64,000 nucleotides of DNA from Symmachiella macrocystis (GTDB lineage Bacteria; Planctomycetota; Planctomycetia; Planctomycetales; Planctomycetaceae), in contig NZ_SJPP01000003.1 in the NCBI RefSeq assembly GCF_007860075.1, positions 806,001 through 870,000 on the forward strand, in the 5' to 3' direction. This document shows, piece after piece, positions 45,767 through 52,984 of the stretch. The translations under genes were made by a program, and so were the position numbers. Under the pieces are notes generated by a model, which saw nothing but the letters and a program-made list of their open reading frames with translations, ran no database searches and was not told the origin of the DNA. Positions within the stretch are counted from its first letter, which is position 1; each line of letters begins with the position of its first letter.

Positions 45767-47911
45767 CTAACGACTCCCTTTACGCAACGCTGCTTCGATC
45801 TGTCGGATTTGTTGCGTGGGACGTGGATCGTTGGGACGGATTTTCTGAGCTTCGCGCAACAGAAGAATGCCGTCTTCGTATTGTTGATTTTGGACCAGCA
45901 ACAGCCCCAGATTGAATCGCGTTTCGAACGACTTCGGGTTCAGGGTGATAGCCCGCATGCCGACTTGTATACCTTTGGTAGGCTGCCCCGTTTGCGCGAG
46001 GGCCATCATCAGATTCTCATGCGCAGCGACATTGCGGGGATCAATTTCGATCGCCTTCTCGAGGTAACCAACAGCCTCCTTCGGTCGCTGTAACCTCACC
46101 AGCAAATGCCCTAAATAAACGTTCGCCGCTACCATATCCGGCGCGAGACGTAATGCTTCACGAAACTCTGAAATGGCCTCGTCATATTTCTGCAGTCGTC
46201 CCAACACATTCGCCAATTCCAAATGCCCCGCGGGGTCATCCGGGTTGGCTTTGAGGAATTCACGGAAATTCGCTTCCACCTGTTCGAACTGGCCCTGGGC
46301 TGCCAGAACGCTGCCGAGCTTAAAATACGCGCTGACAAAGTCAGGCCGCCGTGCCAGCACGGATCGATAGACCGTCACGGCCTCCTCGTGGCGGCCCGCC
46401 TCAGCCAGAAGATCGCCGAGACTTAAGTCGGCCTCCGGATAGTCCTCCGTGGCATCCGCAATCTCCTGAAGCAGGACCATGGCCTCTTCCTGCTGACCCT
46501 CGGCGACGATGTGTTTAGCTTCTTCGAACTTTGAGACATAGGGCACCATGTCTTTGACATCGATGAGCGATTGGTCGGTGGTCACGACGGCATCCTGCTC
46601 AGAAGATGTACCGCCAGCCACATACCCTAATGATCTTAAATTCGCCACATCCTGTTCCGACAGTTCCACTTCTCCAGCTTGGGTACGTTGGAACGATTCA
46701 AGCATGTTGGTCAAGAGGGTTTGCAATCTGTTGGCTTCTTCACCAACGGTATCGACAAGATTATTGAGTTCTTCAGGATCCTCTTCCAGATTGTAGAGTT
46801 CGGGCCGCGTGGATTGGATGTACTTCCATTGCTCAGAAATCACCGCTCGTGGCGGACACCAACGATTCATGTAGTACGGCATTTCCGACTCGGCATAACA
46901 ATCTTGCGATTCGATCGACTCCCCCTTCAATGCCGGAAGCAAGCTCCGTCCGCTCATATGTTTGGGTGCCGGGATCTGTAACACGTCGAGCAGTGTGGGC
47001 ATGATATCAACGAGCGACACAACTTCCCCGACACGCGTCCCCGGTTTTACAAACTGAGGTCCGGCAAACGCAAACGGAACATGCACGGTCGTGTTGTAGA
47101 CCAGCATGCCATGCTCATATTCCCCATGATCATCGAGCCCTTCCCCATGATCGCCGGCGACGACGACTAACGTATTTGATTCCAGGCCGTTCTCTTTCAA
47201 AAAGGCATTCACCCGGTCGAACTGCTGAACTTCCCAAGCCACTCCGGCATCGTACGGTTTTTCCGCAAATCGATCCTGGTAAACTTCAGTAAAGGGGTCA
47301 TACGGACCGTGCGCGTCATACAGATGAATCCAACAAAAGAACGGCTCAGCGGTGCGTAGCCCCAACCACTCCAGCGCTAAGTCCACAACTTCTTCACCAT
47401 CACGACGTGCAACACCATAGCTCCGCGTTCGAGACAACATCTTGGCTGGGGCATCGTCATAGGTATCGAATCCGCGATTCAGACCGAATTGTGCACCCAA
47501 GACCGGGGCAGCGGCGATAAAGGCGCCGGTCTGATAGCCATTCTCTTTGAGGATTTCTGGCAGCAGTGGAATCTCGCTCGCCAAAGCGCCCGCCCCATTC
47601 ACACGCAAGCCATGTTCTGGCGGATAGAGGCCCGTTAACATCGTCGTGTGCGACGGCAAGGTAATCGGCGCCGGCGCATATGCCTGCTCAAACAACACAC
47701 CCCGCTTGGCAAAGTCATCGAAGGCGGTCGTCAGCCCCTGCTCATATCCGTAGGCTCCCAGATGGTCCGCCCGCGTCGTGTCGAATGTGACAAGAATGAT
47801 ATTCGGGCGAGGAGTTTTCCAATACCACCGAAGTGTGCCCGCCCCCACCAGAACGAGGAGCGCGCAAGCGACAATCCACATTCGACGAGAGAGAAATGAT
47901 TTGCCCCTCAT
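45767..47911 (-). CDS. Sulfatase-fold hydrolase/transferase with TPR domain
   Basis: A 714-residue protein. One N-terminal helix (about 10-27) anchors it. The alkaline-phosphatase/sulfatase fold runs to about residue 400: ILVTFDTTRADHLGAYGY, HLYDAHGPYDP and GDHGEGLDDHGEYEHG give the metal site. The sulfatase signature C/S-x-P-x-R is replaced by TLPSH, so a Thr sits where formylglycine would form; this predicts phosphate-type chemistry as in LtaS or phosphoethanolamine transferases. After LRSLGYVAGG come TPR repeats (about 470-710). It is first in the leftward cluster, 285 bases before the next phosphatase gene. Confidence 0.9.
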   Translation of the reverse strand: MRGKSFLSRRMWIVACALLVLVGAGTLRWYWKTPRPNIILVTFDTTRADHLGAYGYEQGLTTAFDDFAKRGVLFEQAYAPAPITLPSHTTMLTGLYPPEHGLRVNGAGALASEIPLLPEILKENGYQTGAFIAAAPVLGAQFGLNRGFDTYDDAPAKMLSRTRSYGVARRDGEEVVDLALEWLGLRTAEPFFCWIHLYDAHGPYDPFTEVYQDRFAEKPYDAGVAWEVQQFDRVNAFLKENGLESNTLVVVAGDHGEGLDDHGEYEHGMLVYNTTVHVPFAFAGPQFVKPGTRVGEVVSLVDIMPTLLDVLQIPAPKHMSGRSLLPALKGESIESQDCYAESEMPYYMNRWCPPRAVISEQWKYIQSTRPELYNLEEDPEELNNLVDTVGEEANRLQTLLTNMLESFQRTQAGEVELSEQDVANLRSLGYVAGGTSSEQDAVVTTDQSLIDVKDMVPYVSKFEEAKHIVAEGQQEEAMVLLQEIADATEDYPEADLSLGDLLAEAGRHEEAVTVYRSVLARRPDFVSAYFKLGSVLAAQGQFEQVEANFREFLKANPDDPAGHLELANVLGRLQKYDEAISEFREALRLAPDMVAANVYLGHLLVRLQRPKEAVGYLEKAIEIDPRNVAAHENLMMALAQTGQPTKGIQVGMRAITLNPKSFETRFNLGLLLVQNQQYEDGILLLREAQKIRPNDPRPTQQIRQIEAALRKGSR

Positions 47912-48379
47912 AGCGTAAACCTCAGTCTATTTCAGCGAATATCTCTCGTGGGGCACTCGACGGCGCAGACGCTTGGCCACCTAGCGGGTCGCAACAAGAA
48001 TGCGACCGTCGGGAGTATAAATGAATCATCGGAAAGCTAAAGTATAAGTGATCCAGGGGGGAAAATCCTAGTCCCGAACCAACGGAACTATTTCCCAGGC
48101 TCACACGATTGAACCTACGAAAGTTCTTGTTGATTTCGCAAACTTTTTGCTGTGTCTGCTCCACAACTTTGCAAATTCCACAGCAGAGACAACTTCCCCC
48201 TCCGTGTAGTCAACGCCCCAGAGACGTTCTGTCCTAAGTACGCGACAGATTCGCTCCAACTGTGCAATGACGCTGAGCCCCGACCAGCACAATCGGTAAC
48301 GACGACTTATTCCGTGGCTTTGGCAAAATCGAACCACGCACTGCCGACCGGCTTGCGTGTACTCCTCACGGATGCTCGC
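47912..48379. other. Intergenic region upstream of the phosphatase cluster
   Basis: 468 bases with no supported gene. A perfect 7-bp hairpin, GGTCGCA-loop-TGCGACC at 47987-48007, lies in what would be the leader of the sulfatase-like gene, or it ends the transcript of the creatininase gene. A 78-codon leftward frame at 48101-48337 shows no family features. No promoter boxes could be set with confidence. Confidence 0.4.
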
Positions 48380-49165
48380 CTAAAACGGAAACTGTTGATC
48401 CGTTTCCGAGTCAGCCAGTTCAACCAGAAACCCGGACAGTCGCTCAACGACGCCTTCGACAAGTCGCCGCCCTTTGTCGGCGGTCGCGGGGTGCGGATTT
48501 CCCGAACCGGTGTTGGATGTCAACAAATCCCAGCGACGAGTGATGCTGACCCATCCACGGTTGACCGCCTCAAAGCGCGTGGGATTGACCGCACCGTCAT
48601 CAGCCTCGATCGTTCCCGTGCTAGGATCGGTGGCGACCAAATCGGCGAAGTAGGCCAAACCGATCGCCGTTTCCATCTCCCCGGCGTGGTCACCAGCCTC
48701 GGCAAAGATCTCTTTTTGCAAATCAGCTGAGATCCCGCGAAACCAGTCACACAAGAACAAATGCGCTGGCGTCTGACCGTGTAATTCCCGCAACAGCGGT
48801 TTGAATTCATTGCCGCCATGACTGTTGAGAATCACGATCTTGTGCACGCCGTGATTGACGAGCGATTCAACCAAATCAGTGATGACCAGCCCCAAAGTCG
48901 AGGGATTGAGATTCATCGACAAGTGAAACGCGGATTGGTTGGTTTCGGTGCCGTAGGGAATCGCCGGCAGCATCACAACGCGCGCACCACGCTGAAAAGC
49001 TGCCTCACAGGCCAAACCGCCAATGACTTCCGATTCCAGCGTGTCGGTTCCGTAAGGCAGGTGCAAATTGTGCGGCTCCGTTGCTCCCATCGGCAACACT
49101 GCGACATCGTAATGGTGATTTTTGACGTAGCCGTAATTGACTTCAGAAAGAATCCACGGTCGCAT
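48380..49165 (-). CDS. Creatininase-family amidohydrolase
   Basis: A 261-residue protein from the ATG at 49165 (GAGG upstream). Family motifs: VAVLPMGATEPHNLHLPYGTDT with the metal-binding Glu, His and Asp, IVILNSHGGNEFKPLL, and DHAGEMETAIGL with His and Glu. The family contains creatininase and enzymes opening formamide or lactam rings in cofactor pathways, for example MftE and the ArfB type. The reaction here is not known. It may be the distal gene of the trxA operon, 138 bases after the flavin-oxidase-like gene. Confidence 0.88.
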   Translation of the reverse strand: MRPWILSEVNYGYVKNHHYDVAVLPMGATEPHNLHLPYGTDTLESEVIGGLACEAAFQRGARVVMLPAIPYGTETNQSAFHLSMNLNPSTLGLVITDLVESLVNHGVHKIVILNSHGGNEFKPLLRELHGQTPAHLFLCDWFRGISADLQKEIFAEAGDHAGEMETAIGLAYFADLVATDPSTGTIEADDGAVNPTRFEAVNRGWVSITRRWDLLTSNTGSGNPHPATADKGRRLVEGVVERLSGFLVELADSETDQQFPF

Positions 49166-49303
49166 AGTCCGCCTCGCGCGTTTGTTGGTTGCCGGATGCA
49201 AAACGGCATTTCGCAAGGCACCCGTTGCCCCTGCGTTACGCCGCTCGTGGTGTTTTACCCAATCGCACAGTCGGCTGACAATCCACGAAGCGAAACCGGG
49301 CCG

Positions 49304-49870
49304 CTAGCTCACTGCTGTTTGCTCAAGCATTGCCAATTCGTCCAAGGTATAGCGCGGTGTAATGTGCTGCGGACAATTCCAATCGAAGGCCTCAATCATG
49401 TAGACAACCACGCGTTCGATCCGAGCACGATAGGTCGGGCCTTCGACCTGCGACAACAATTCCGGGTTCTCCTCAGCGTCGACCACGTTGGCCCGTGCCA
49501 TGATTTTAAGGCGGCGGCGATTGGCATAGTCCATAAAAAACAGCGAGACACGGTCATCGTGAGCCAGGTTGCCGGTGGAAATGTACTGCCGATTGCCGCG
49601 AAAATCGGCGAAGGCCAGTGTGCGGTCATCGAGGACTTTGAGAAACCCCCGCGGCCCACCGCGAAATTGCATGTACGGCCAACCATCGTCGCCGACCGTT
49701 GCCATATAAAACCCGTCGCGCTGGTGAATGAATTCCGCTTCGCGCTCGCTCAATCGATCATCAACAACATCCATCTCCTCCATCCGTGCCGCTTGAGAAC
49801 GGGCCCCGTAGCGAGTCTGCGCTTGCTTGACCGATTCGGTAAATGTCAATTCCGTGTACTTACGTGACAT
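49304..49870 (-). CDS. Pyridoxamine 5'-phosphate oxidase-like flavoprotein
   Basis: A 188-residue split-barrel protein. It starts at the ATG at 49870. Residues about 40-130 show the FMN-binding PNPOx pattern: EAEFIHQRDGFYMATVG, WPYMQFRGGPRGFLKVLDD and DDRVSLFFMDYANRRRLKIMARA. Such proteins (Pfam Putative_PNPOx) reduce or protect small molecules, and few are true PdxH. It follows the AhpD-like gene by 79 bases and so probably belongs to the thioredoxin transcript, which fits a redox role. Confidence 0.85.
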   Translation of the reverse strand: MSRKYTELTFTESVKQAQTRYGARSQAARMEEMDVVDDRLSEREAEFIHQRDGFYMATVGDDGWPYMQFRGGPRGFLKVLDDRTLAFADFRGNRQYISTGNLAHDDRVSLFFMDYANRRRLKIMARANVVDAEENPELLSQVEGPTYRARIERVVVYMIEAFDWNCPQHITPRYTLDELAMLEQTAVS

Positions 49871-49949
49871 GGAACATGGCTTTCTAGGTTGAAGTGAAAA
49901 CACAAGGCCGACCGCGCAATACAGATCGCGCGGCTGGCCTGCTTGACGT

Positions 49950-50516
49950 CTATGCTGCCTGTATCGCGTCGGCCGTTTCGCCGAGCAAGGCGACTTCAGG
50001 GAAGTCGATGTCGATCTGTCCGGCTTTACCCAGGAAGTTGGTCCAGGTGTTCAATGCCACATGGGCAATGATCTCGACAATCTCGTCGTCGCCATATCCA
50101 GCGTCACGGACCGCTTGCAGTTCTGCCGCTGTCACTTCGCCGCGACTCTCCAAGACCTGCCGCGCGAATTGCACAGCAGCGTCCGCCTTGGCGTCGGCCG
50201 ATCCGCCTTGCCGGGCTGCCAGGATTTCGTCTTCGCTCAACCCGGCTTTGCCGCCCAGCGTGGAATGCGCTGAGACGCAGTATTGGCACGTGTTGGCCTC
50301 AGCCATGGCCAAGGCAATCCGCTCGCGGGTCTTGAGGCTTAACCGTCCCCGTCCCAGGTGCGTATGAAAATCCAAAAAGCCAGCCAACGTCGCTGGGGAA
50401 TTCGCCAGCACCCGCATAAAGTTCGGCACGCCGCCTAATTGTTTTTGCACGCCTTGCAAAAGCTCTGCGGAATCGTGATTGGTTTGTTGCGGATCAACGA
50501 GTTGAAAACGGGCCAT
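49950..50516 (-). CDS. AhpD-like / carboxymuconolactone decarboxylase-family peroxidase
   Basis: A 188-residue all-helical protein. The redox centre is ANTCQYCVSAHSTLG, the CxxC-x3-His arrangement of alkylhydroperoxidase AhpD, preceded by the RERIALAMAEA helix with its conserved Glu. The protein is the peroxidase-related-enzyme type, about as long as usual. It lies between trxA and the flavin-oxidase-like gene on the same strand, so thioredoxin is its likely electron donor. Confidence 0.9.
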   Translation of the reverse strand: MARFQLVDPQQTNHDSAELLQGVQKQLGGVPNFMRVLANSPATLAGFLDFHTHLGRGRLSLKTRERIALAMAEANTCQYCVSAHSTLGGKAGLSEDEILAARQGGSADAKADAAVQFARQVLESRGEVTAAELQAVRDAGYGDDEIVEIIAHVALNTWTNFLGKAGQIDIDFPEVALLGETADAIQAA

Positions 50517-50638
50517 GATCTTTTTCCTTTGCGAATGATTCGCAGAGAGTGAAATGGGACGTCGAGATTCGTCAGACTATGAGGCCGGACGAATCCTCCG
50601 CCCCGAATTGAGAAACCGTCGTGCTACAGCGGACGCTC

Positions 50639-50974
50639 TTAAACGCCCAATGCTTGTTCGTAACGCTTTTGCGGCTGAACGCCGACAATCCGTTCGACCA
50701 CTTCGCCTCCCTTGAAGACGAGCACGGTCGGGATGGAATTGATGCCATACAGACTGGCGGTCTGCGAACTTTCGTCGACGTGCAGTTTTCCCACGACCGC
50801 TTGACCAACATGGTCCGCCGCCAGGTTTTCGATGACCGGAGTCAGCATCCGGCAGGGGGCACACCAATCGGCCCAAAAATCGACAAGGACGGGAACGTCA
50901 CTCGACAAGACTTCCGCAGCGAAATTGTCGTCGGTGAAAGCGTGCGGGGCTTGTGTTGTTTGTGAGTTTGACAT
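50639..50974 (-). CDS. trxA: Thioredoxin
   Basis: A 111-residue cytoplasmic thioredoxin with the active site WCAPC at about residues 37-41, the buried Asp in VLVDFWADW and the cis-Pro in [12 protein letters not shown]. Length and order are standard. It is the first gene of the leftward redox group and has a sigma-54-type promoter about 57-73 bases upstream (51031-51047), so its expression should depend on an activator. The adjacent divergent gene encodes exactly such a protein. Confidence 0.95.
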   Translation of the reverse strand: MSNSQTTQAPHAFTDDNFAAEVLSSDVPVLVDFWADWCAPCRMLTPVIENLAADHVGQAVVGKLHVDESSQTASLYGINSIPTVLVFKGGEVVERIVGVQPQKRYEQALGV

Positions 50975-51030
50975 TGTGTTTGCTCCTCAAGTTAAGTTCT
51001 GTGATCTGTTTCCGATTGAGACAACACACA

Positions 51031-51047
51031 AAGCACGTCGCGTGCCA
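51031..51047 (-). promoter_or_regulatory. Sigma-54 (-24/-12) promoter of trxA
   Basis: On the reverse strand the sequence reads TGGCACG-CGAC-GTGCT. TGGCACG is a perfect -24 element and the GC of the -12 element falls at exactly the right distance, against the consensus TGGCACG-N4-TTGCA; only the first T of TTGC is off. The predicted start would be about 45 bases before the trxA ATG. Confidence 0.7.
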
Positions 51048-51120
51048 AACGAAACAACAAAGCCGTAACTCATTTACTGAAAGCACCTTGCAAATATTTG
51101 TTACCGCCACCAAAAACAAT

Positions 51121-51170
51121 GACATTTCATGGATCACGATATTCCATTGCATCTCCCTGATATTTCATGC
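51121..51170. promoter_or_regulatory. Three direct repeats, possible enhancer or autoregulatory sites
   Basis: GACATTTCATG (51121), GATATTCCATTG (51138) and GATATTTCATG (51159) are similar words in the same direction, 17 and 21 bases apart. They lie upstream of the trxA promoter and run into the start of the sigma-54 activator gene, a typical place for activator binding sites. Confidence 0.35.
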
Positions 51171-52801
51171 ACAATACCCGCATGCAAGACCCCAGTTGTC
51201 CCGATCATGATTTGGATTCGCTCAAATGCCTGTTGCTCGAATTAGCGCGGCAACGGAGCGTGGAGGATCTGTTGCCGTTGATCGTTACACGGTTGTGCGA
51301 TTTGAATGGGGCAGCCTTAGCGCGGATTTGGACGATTAACCCGGGAGACATTTGCGACACCTGCCCAATGCGGCAGGAATGTCCGGACCAGACCCGTTGC
51401 TTGCATCTGGTGGCCAGCGCCGGCCGTTCACTCGACGGCACGGAGGACTGGTCGGGACTCAACGGCGGGTATCGGCGGTTTCCGCTGGGAGTTCGCAAGG
51501 TGGGACGGATCGCCGTGACGGGCGAGCAGTTAGAACTGACGATTCTCAAACCCGATGGCGAGTGGATCGCTGATCCCCAATGGGCGGTGCGGGAGAACAT
51601 TCGCGGGATCATTGGCCACCCACTGAGTTTCCAACAGGAAATTCTTGGAGTGCTGTTTGTCTTCTTGCGACAACCTCCCTCGGAAGAAGCAGTCACGTGG
51701 CTGCGGATGATCGCCGACCACGCCGGCGCAGCCATTGCCAACGCGCGGGCGTTTGAGCAGATCGAACATTTGCGATCGCAACTGGAATTGGAAAACGAAT
51801 ACCTCCGAGATGAGGTCAAAGCAGCCACCGGCAGCCCCGGCGGCGTCATCGGCCAAAGCCCCGGCTTGCGGAAGATTCTCGAACAGGTCGCACTGGTCGC
51901 AGCGACCGAAGCCACGGTGTTGATCACGGGGGAATCGGGCGTCGGCAAGGAACTGATCGCCCGCGCGATTCACGAACAAAGTCCACGCAGTCGCGGGCCG
52001 ATGATCAAAGTCAATTGCGCATCGATCCCCCGAGACCTTTTTGAAAGCGAATTCTTCGGCCACATTGAGGGGGCCTTCACCGGAGCGGTGCGCGATCGCA
52101 TGGGGCGTTTTGAATTGGCCGATGGGGGGACATTATTTCTCGATGAGGTCGGCGAGATCCCGCTGGAGATGCAAAGCAAACTGCTTCGCGTTTTGCAGGA
52201 AGGGACCTACGAACGGATCGGCGAAGAACAGACGCGGCACGCAGACGTCCGCATTATCGCCGCGACGAATCGTGATCTGCAGCAAGAAGTGGCCGCGAAA
52301 CGATTTCGGCAAGACCTGTATTACCGCCTCAGCGTATTCCCCATCGACGTGATTCCTCTCCGCCAACGAAAGGAAGACATCCCCGAATTAGCAGCCACCT
52401 TTCTCGAGACACAAAGCCGCAAGCTGGGCCTGGCTGTGCCGCCACTGAAAAAGAAACATATTCGCGATTTACAGGCCTATGATTGGCCCGGCAATGTGCG
52501 GGAATTGCAAAATGTGATCGAGCGTGCGGTAATCCGCGCGCGAACCGGACTGCTGCGTTTCGACCTCCCAACTACGGCGACAACGCTATCGCCGGTCGAC
52601 GTTGATAGCGCGACTGAAACGCACGAACCGCTGACGGACCGGGAGATGAAACAACTCGAGCGCAGCAACCTGCGGGCAGTTTTGGAATTGACCGGAGGCA
52701 AGATCTACGGCACCGGCGGAGCGGCGGAGTATTTGGGCGTGCACCCGGCGACGTTGTCGTCACGGCTAAAAGCTTTGGACGTCAAACGGCCTTCGCGTTG
52801 A
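51167..52801 (+). CDS. Sigma-54-dependent activator with four-Cys GAF domain
   Basis: A 544-residue regulator; an ATG at 51182 would shorten it by five residues. The N-terminal GAF-type sensor (about 15-195) contains Cys63, Cys66, Cys72 and Cys78 (CX2CX5CX5[17 protein letters not shown]), a likely Fe-S or zinc site. The AAA+ domain has Walker A GESGVGKE, the sigma-54 contact loop GAFTGA and Walker [11 protein letters not shown] Fis-type helix-turn-helix ends the protein ([23 protein letters not shown]). It faces away from trxA, whose promoter is of the sigma-54 type, so it most likely controls that operon in response to redox stress. Confidence 0.93.
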   Translation: MHNTRMQDPSCPDHDLDSLKCLLLELARQRSVEDLLPLIVTRLCDLNGAALARIWTINPGDICDTCPMRQECPDQTRCLHLVASAGRSLDGTEDWSGLNGGYRRFPLGVRKVGRIAVTGEQLELTILKPDGEWIADPQWAVRENIRGIIGHPLSFQQEILGVLFVFLRQPPSEEAVTWLRMIADHAGAAIANARAFEQIEHLRSQLELENEYLRDEVKAATGSPGGVIGQSPGLRKILEQVALVAATEATVLITGESGVGKELIARAIHEQSPRSRGPMIKVNCASIPRDLFESEFFGHIEGAFTGAVRDRMGRFELADGGTLFLDEVGEIPLEMQSKLLRVLQEGTYERIGEEQTRHADVRIIAATNRDLQQEVAAKRFRQDLYYRLSVFPIDVIPLRQRKEDIPELAATFLETQSRKLGLAVPPLKKKHIRDLQAYDWPGNVRELQNVIERAVIRARTGLLRFDLPTTATTLSPVDVDSATETHEPLTDREMKQLERSNLRAVLELTGGKIYGTGGAAEYLGVHPATLSSRLKALDVKRPSR

Positions 52802-52858
52802 TTACGACTGCACTGCCAAGACATGCGCACATGAATTCAGCAGCACTCCAATTTCTTT

Positions 52859-52977
52859 TCTCTGTGATCTCGGTGAGCTCTGTGGCTCAAATCTTTTCCT
52901 CAATACGTGGGTGACGTATTGGTTCTTTGGGATGATCGTTCGTACTACATCGAAAGGTGCGTCGCAACGCACCCTAC
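52859..52977. repeat. Two dispersed intergenic repeats (families B and C)
   Basis: 52859-52893 holds CTCTGTGATCTCGGTGAGC, a short word type often scattered between bacterial genes. 52952-52977 holds GAAAGGTGCGTCGCAACGCA followed by CCCTAC, with the core TGCGTCGCAACGCA able to fold; a close copy lies at 62492-62517. Both fall in the gap between the activator gene and the S9 peptidase gene. Confidence 0.5.
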
Positions 52978-52984
52978 TGTTGTG

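Noticed and set aside
45767-47911. Annotation as arylsulfatase
   Set aside because: The formylglycine signature is absent (TLPSH instead of C/S-x-P-x-R).
48101-48337. Leftward 78-codon open frame upstream of the phosphatase cluster
   Set aside because: No family features, no clear start and no conserved neighbour spacing; treated as chance.
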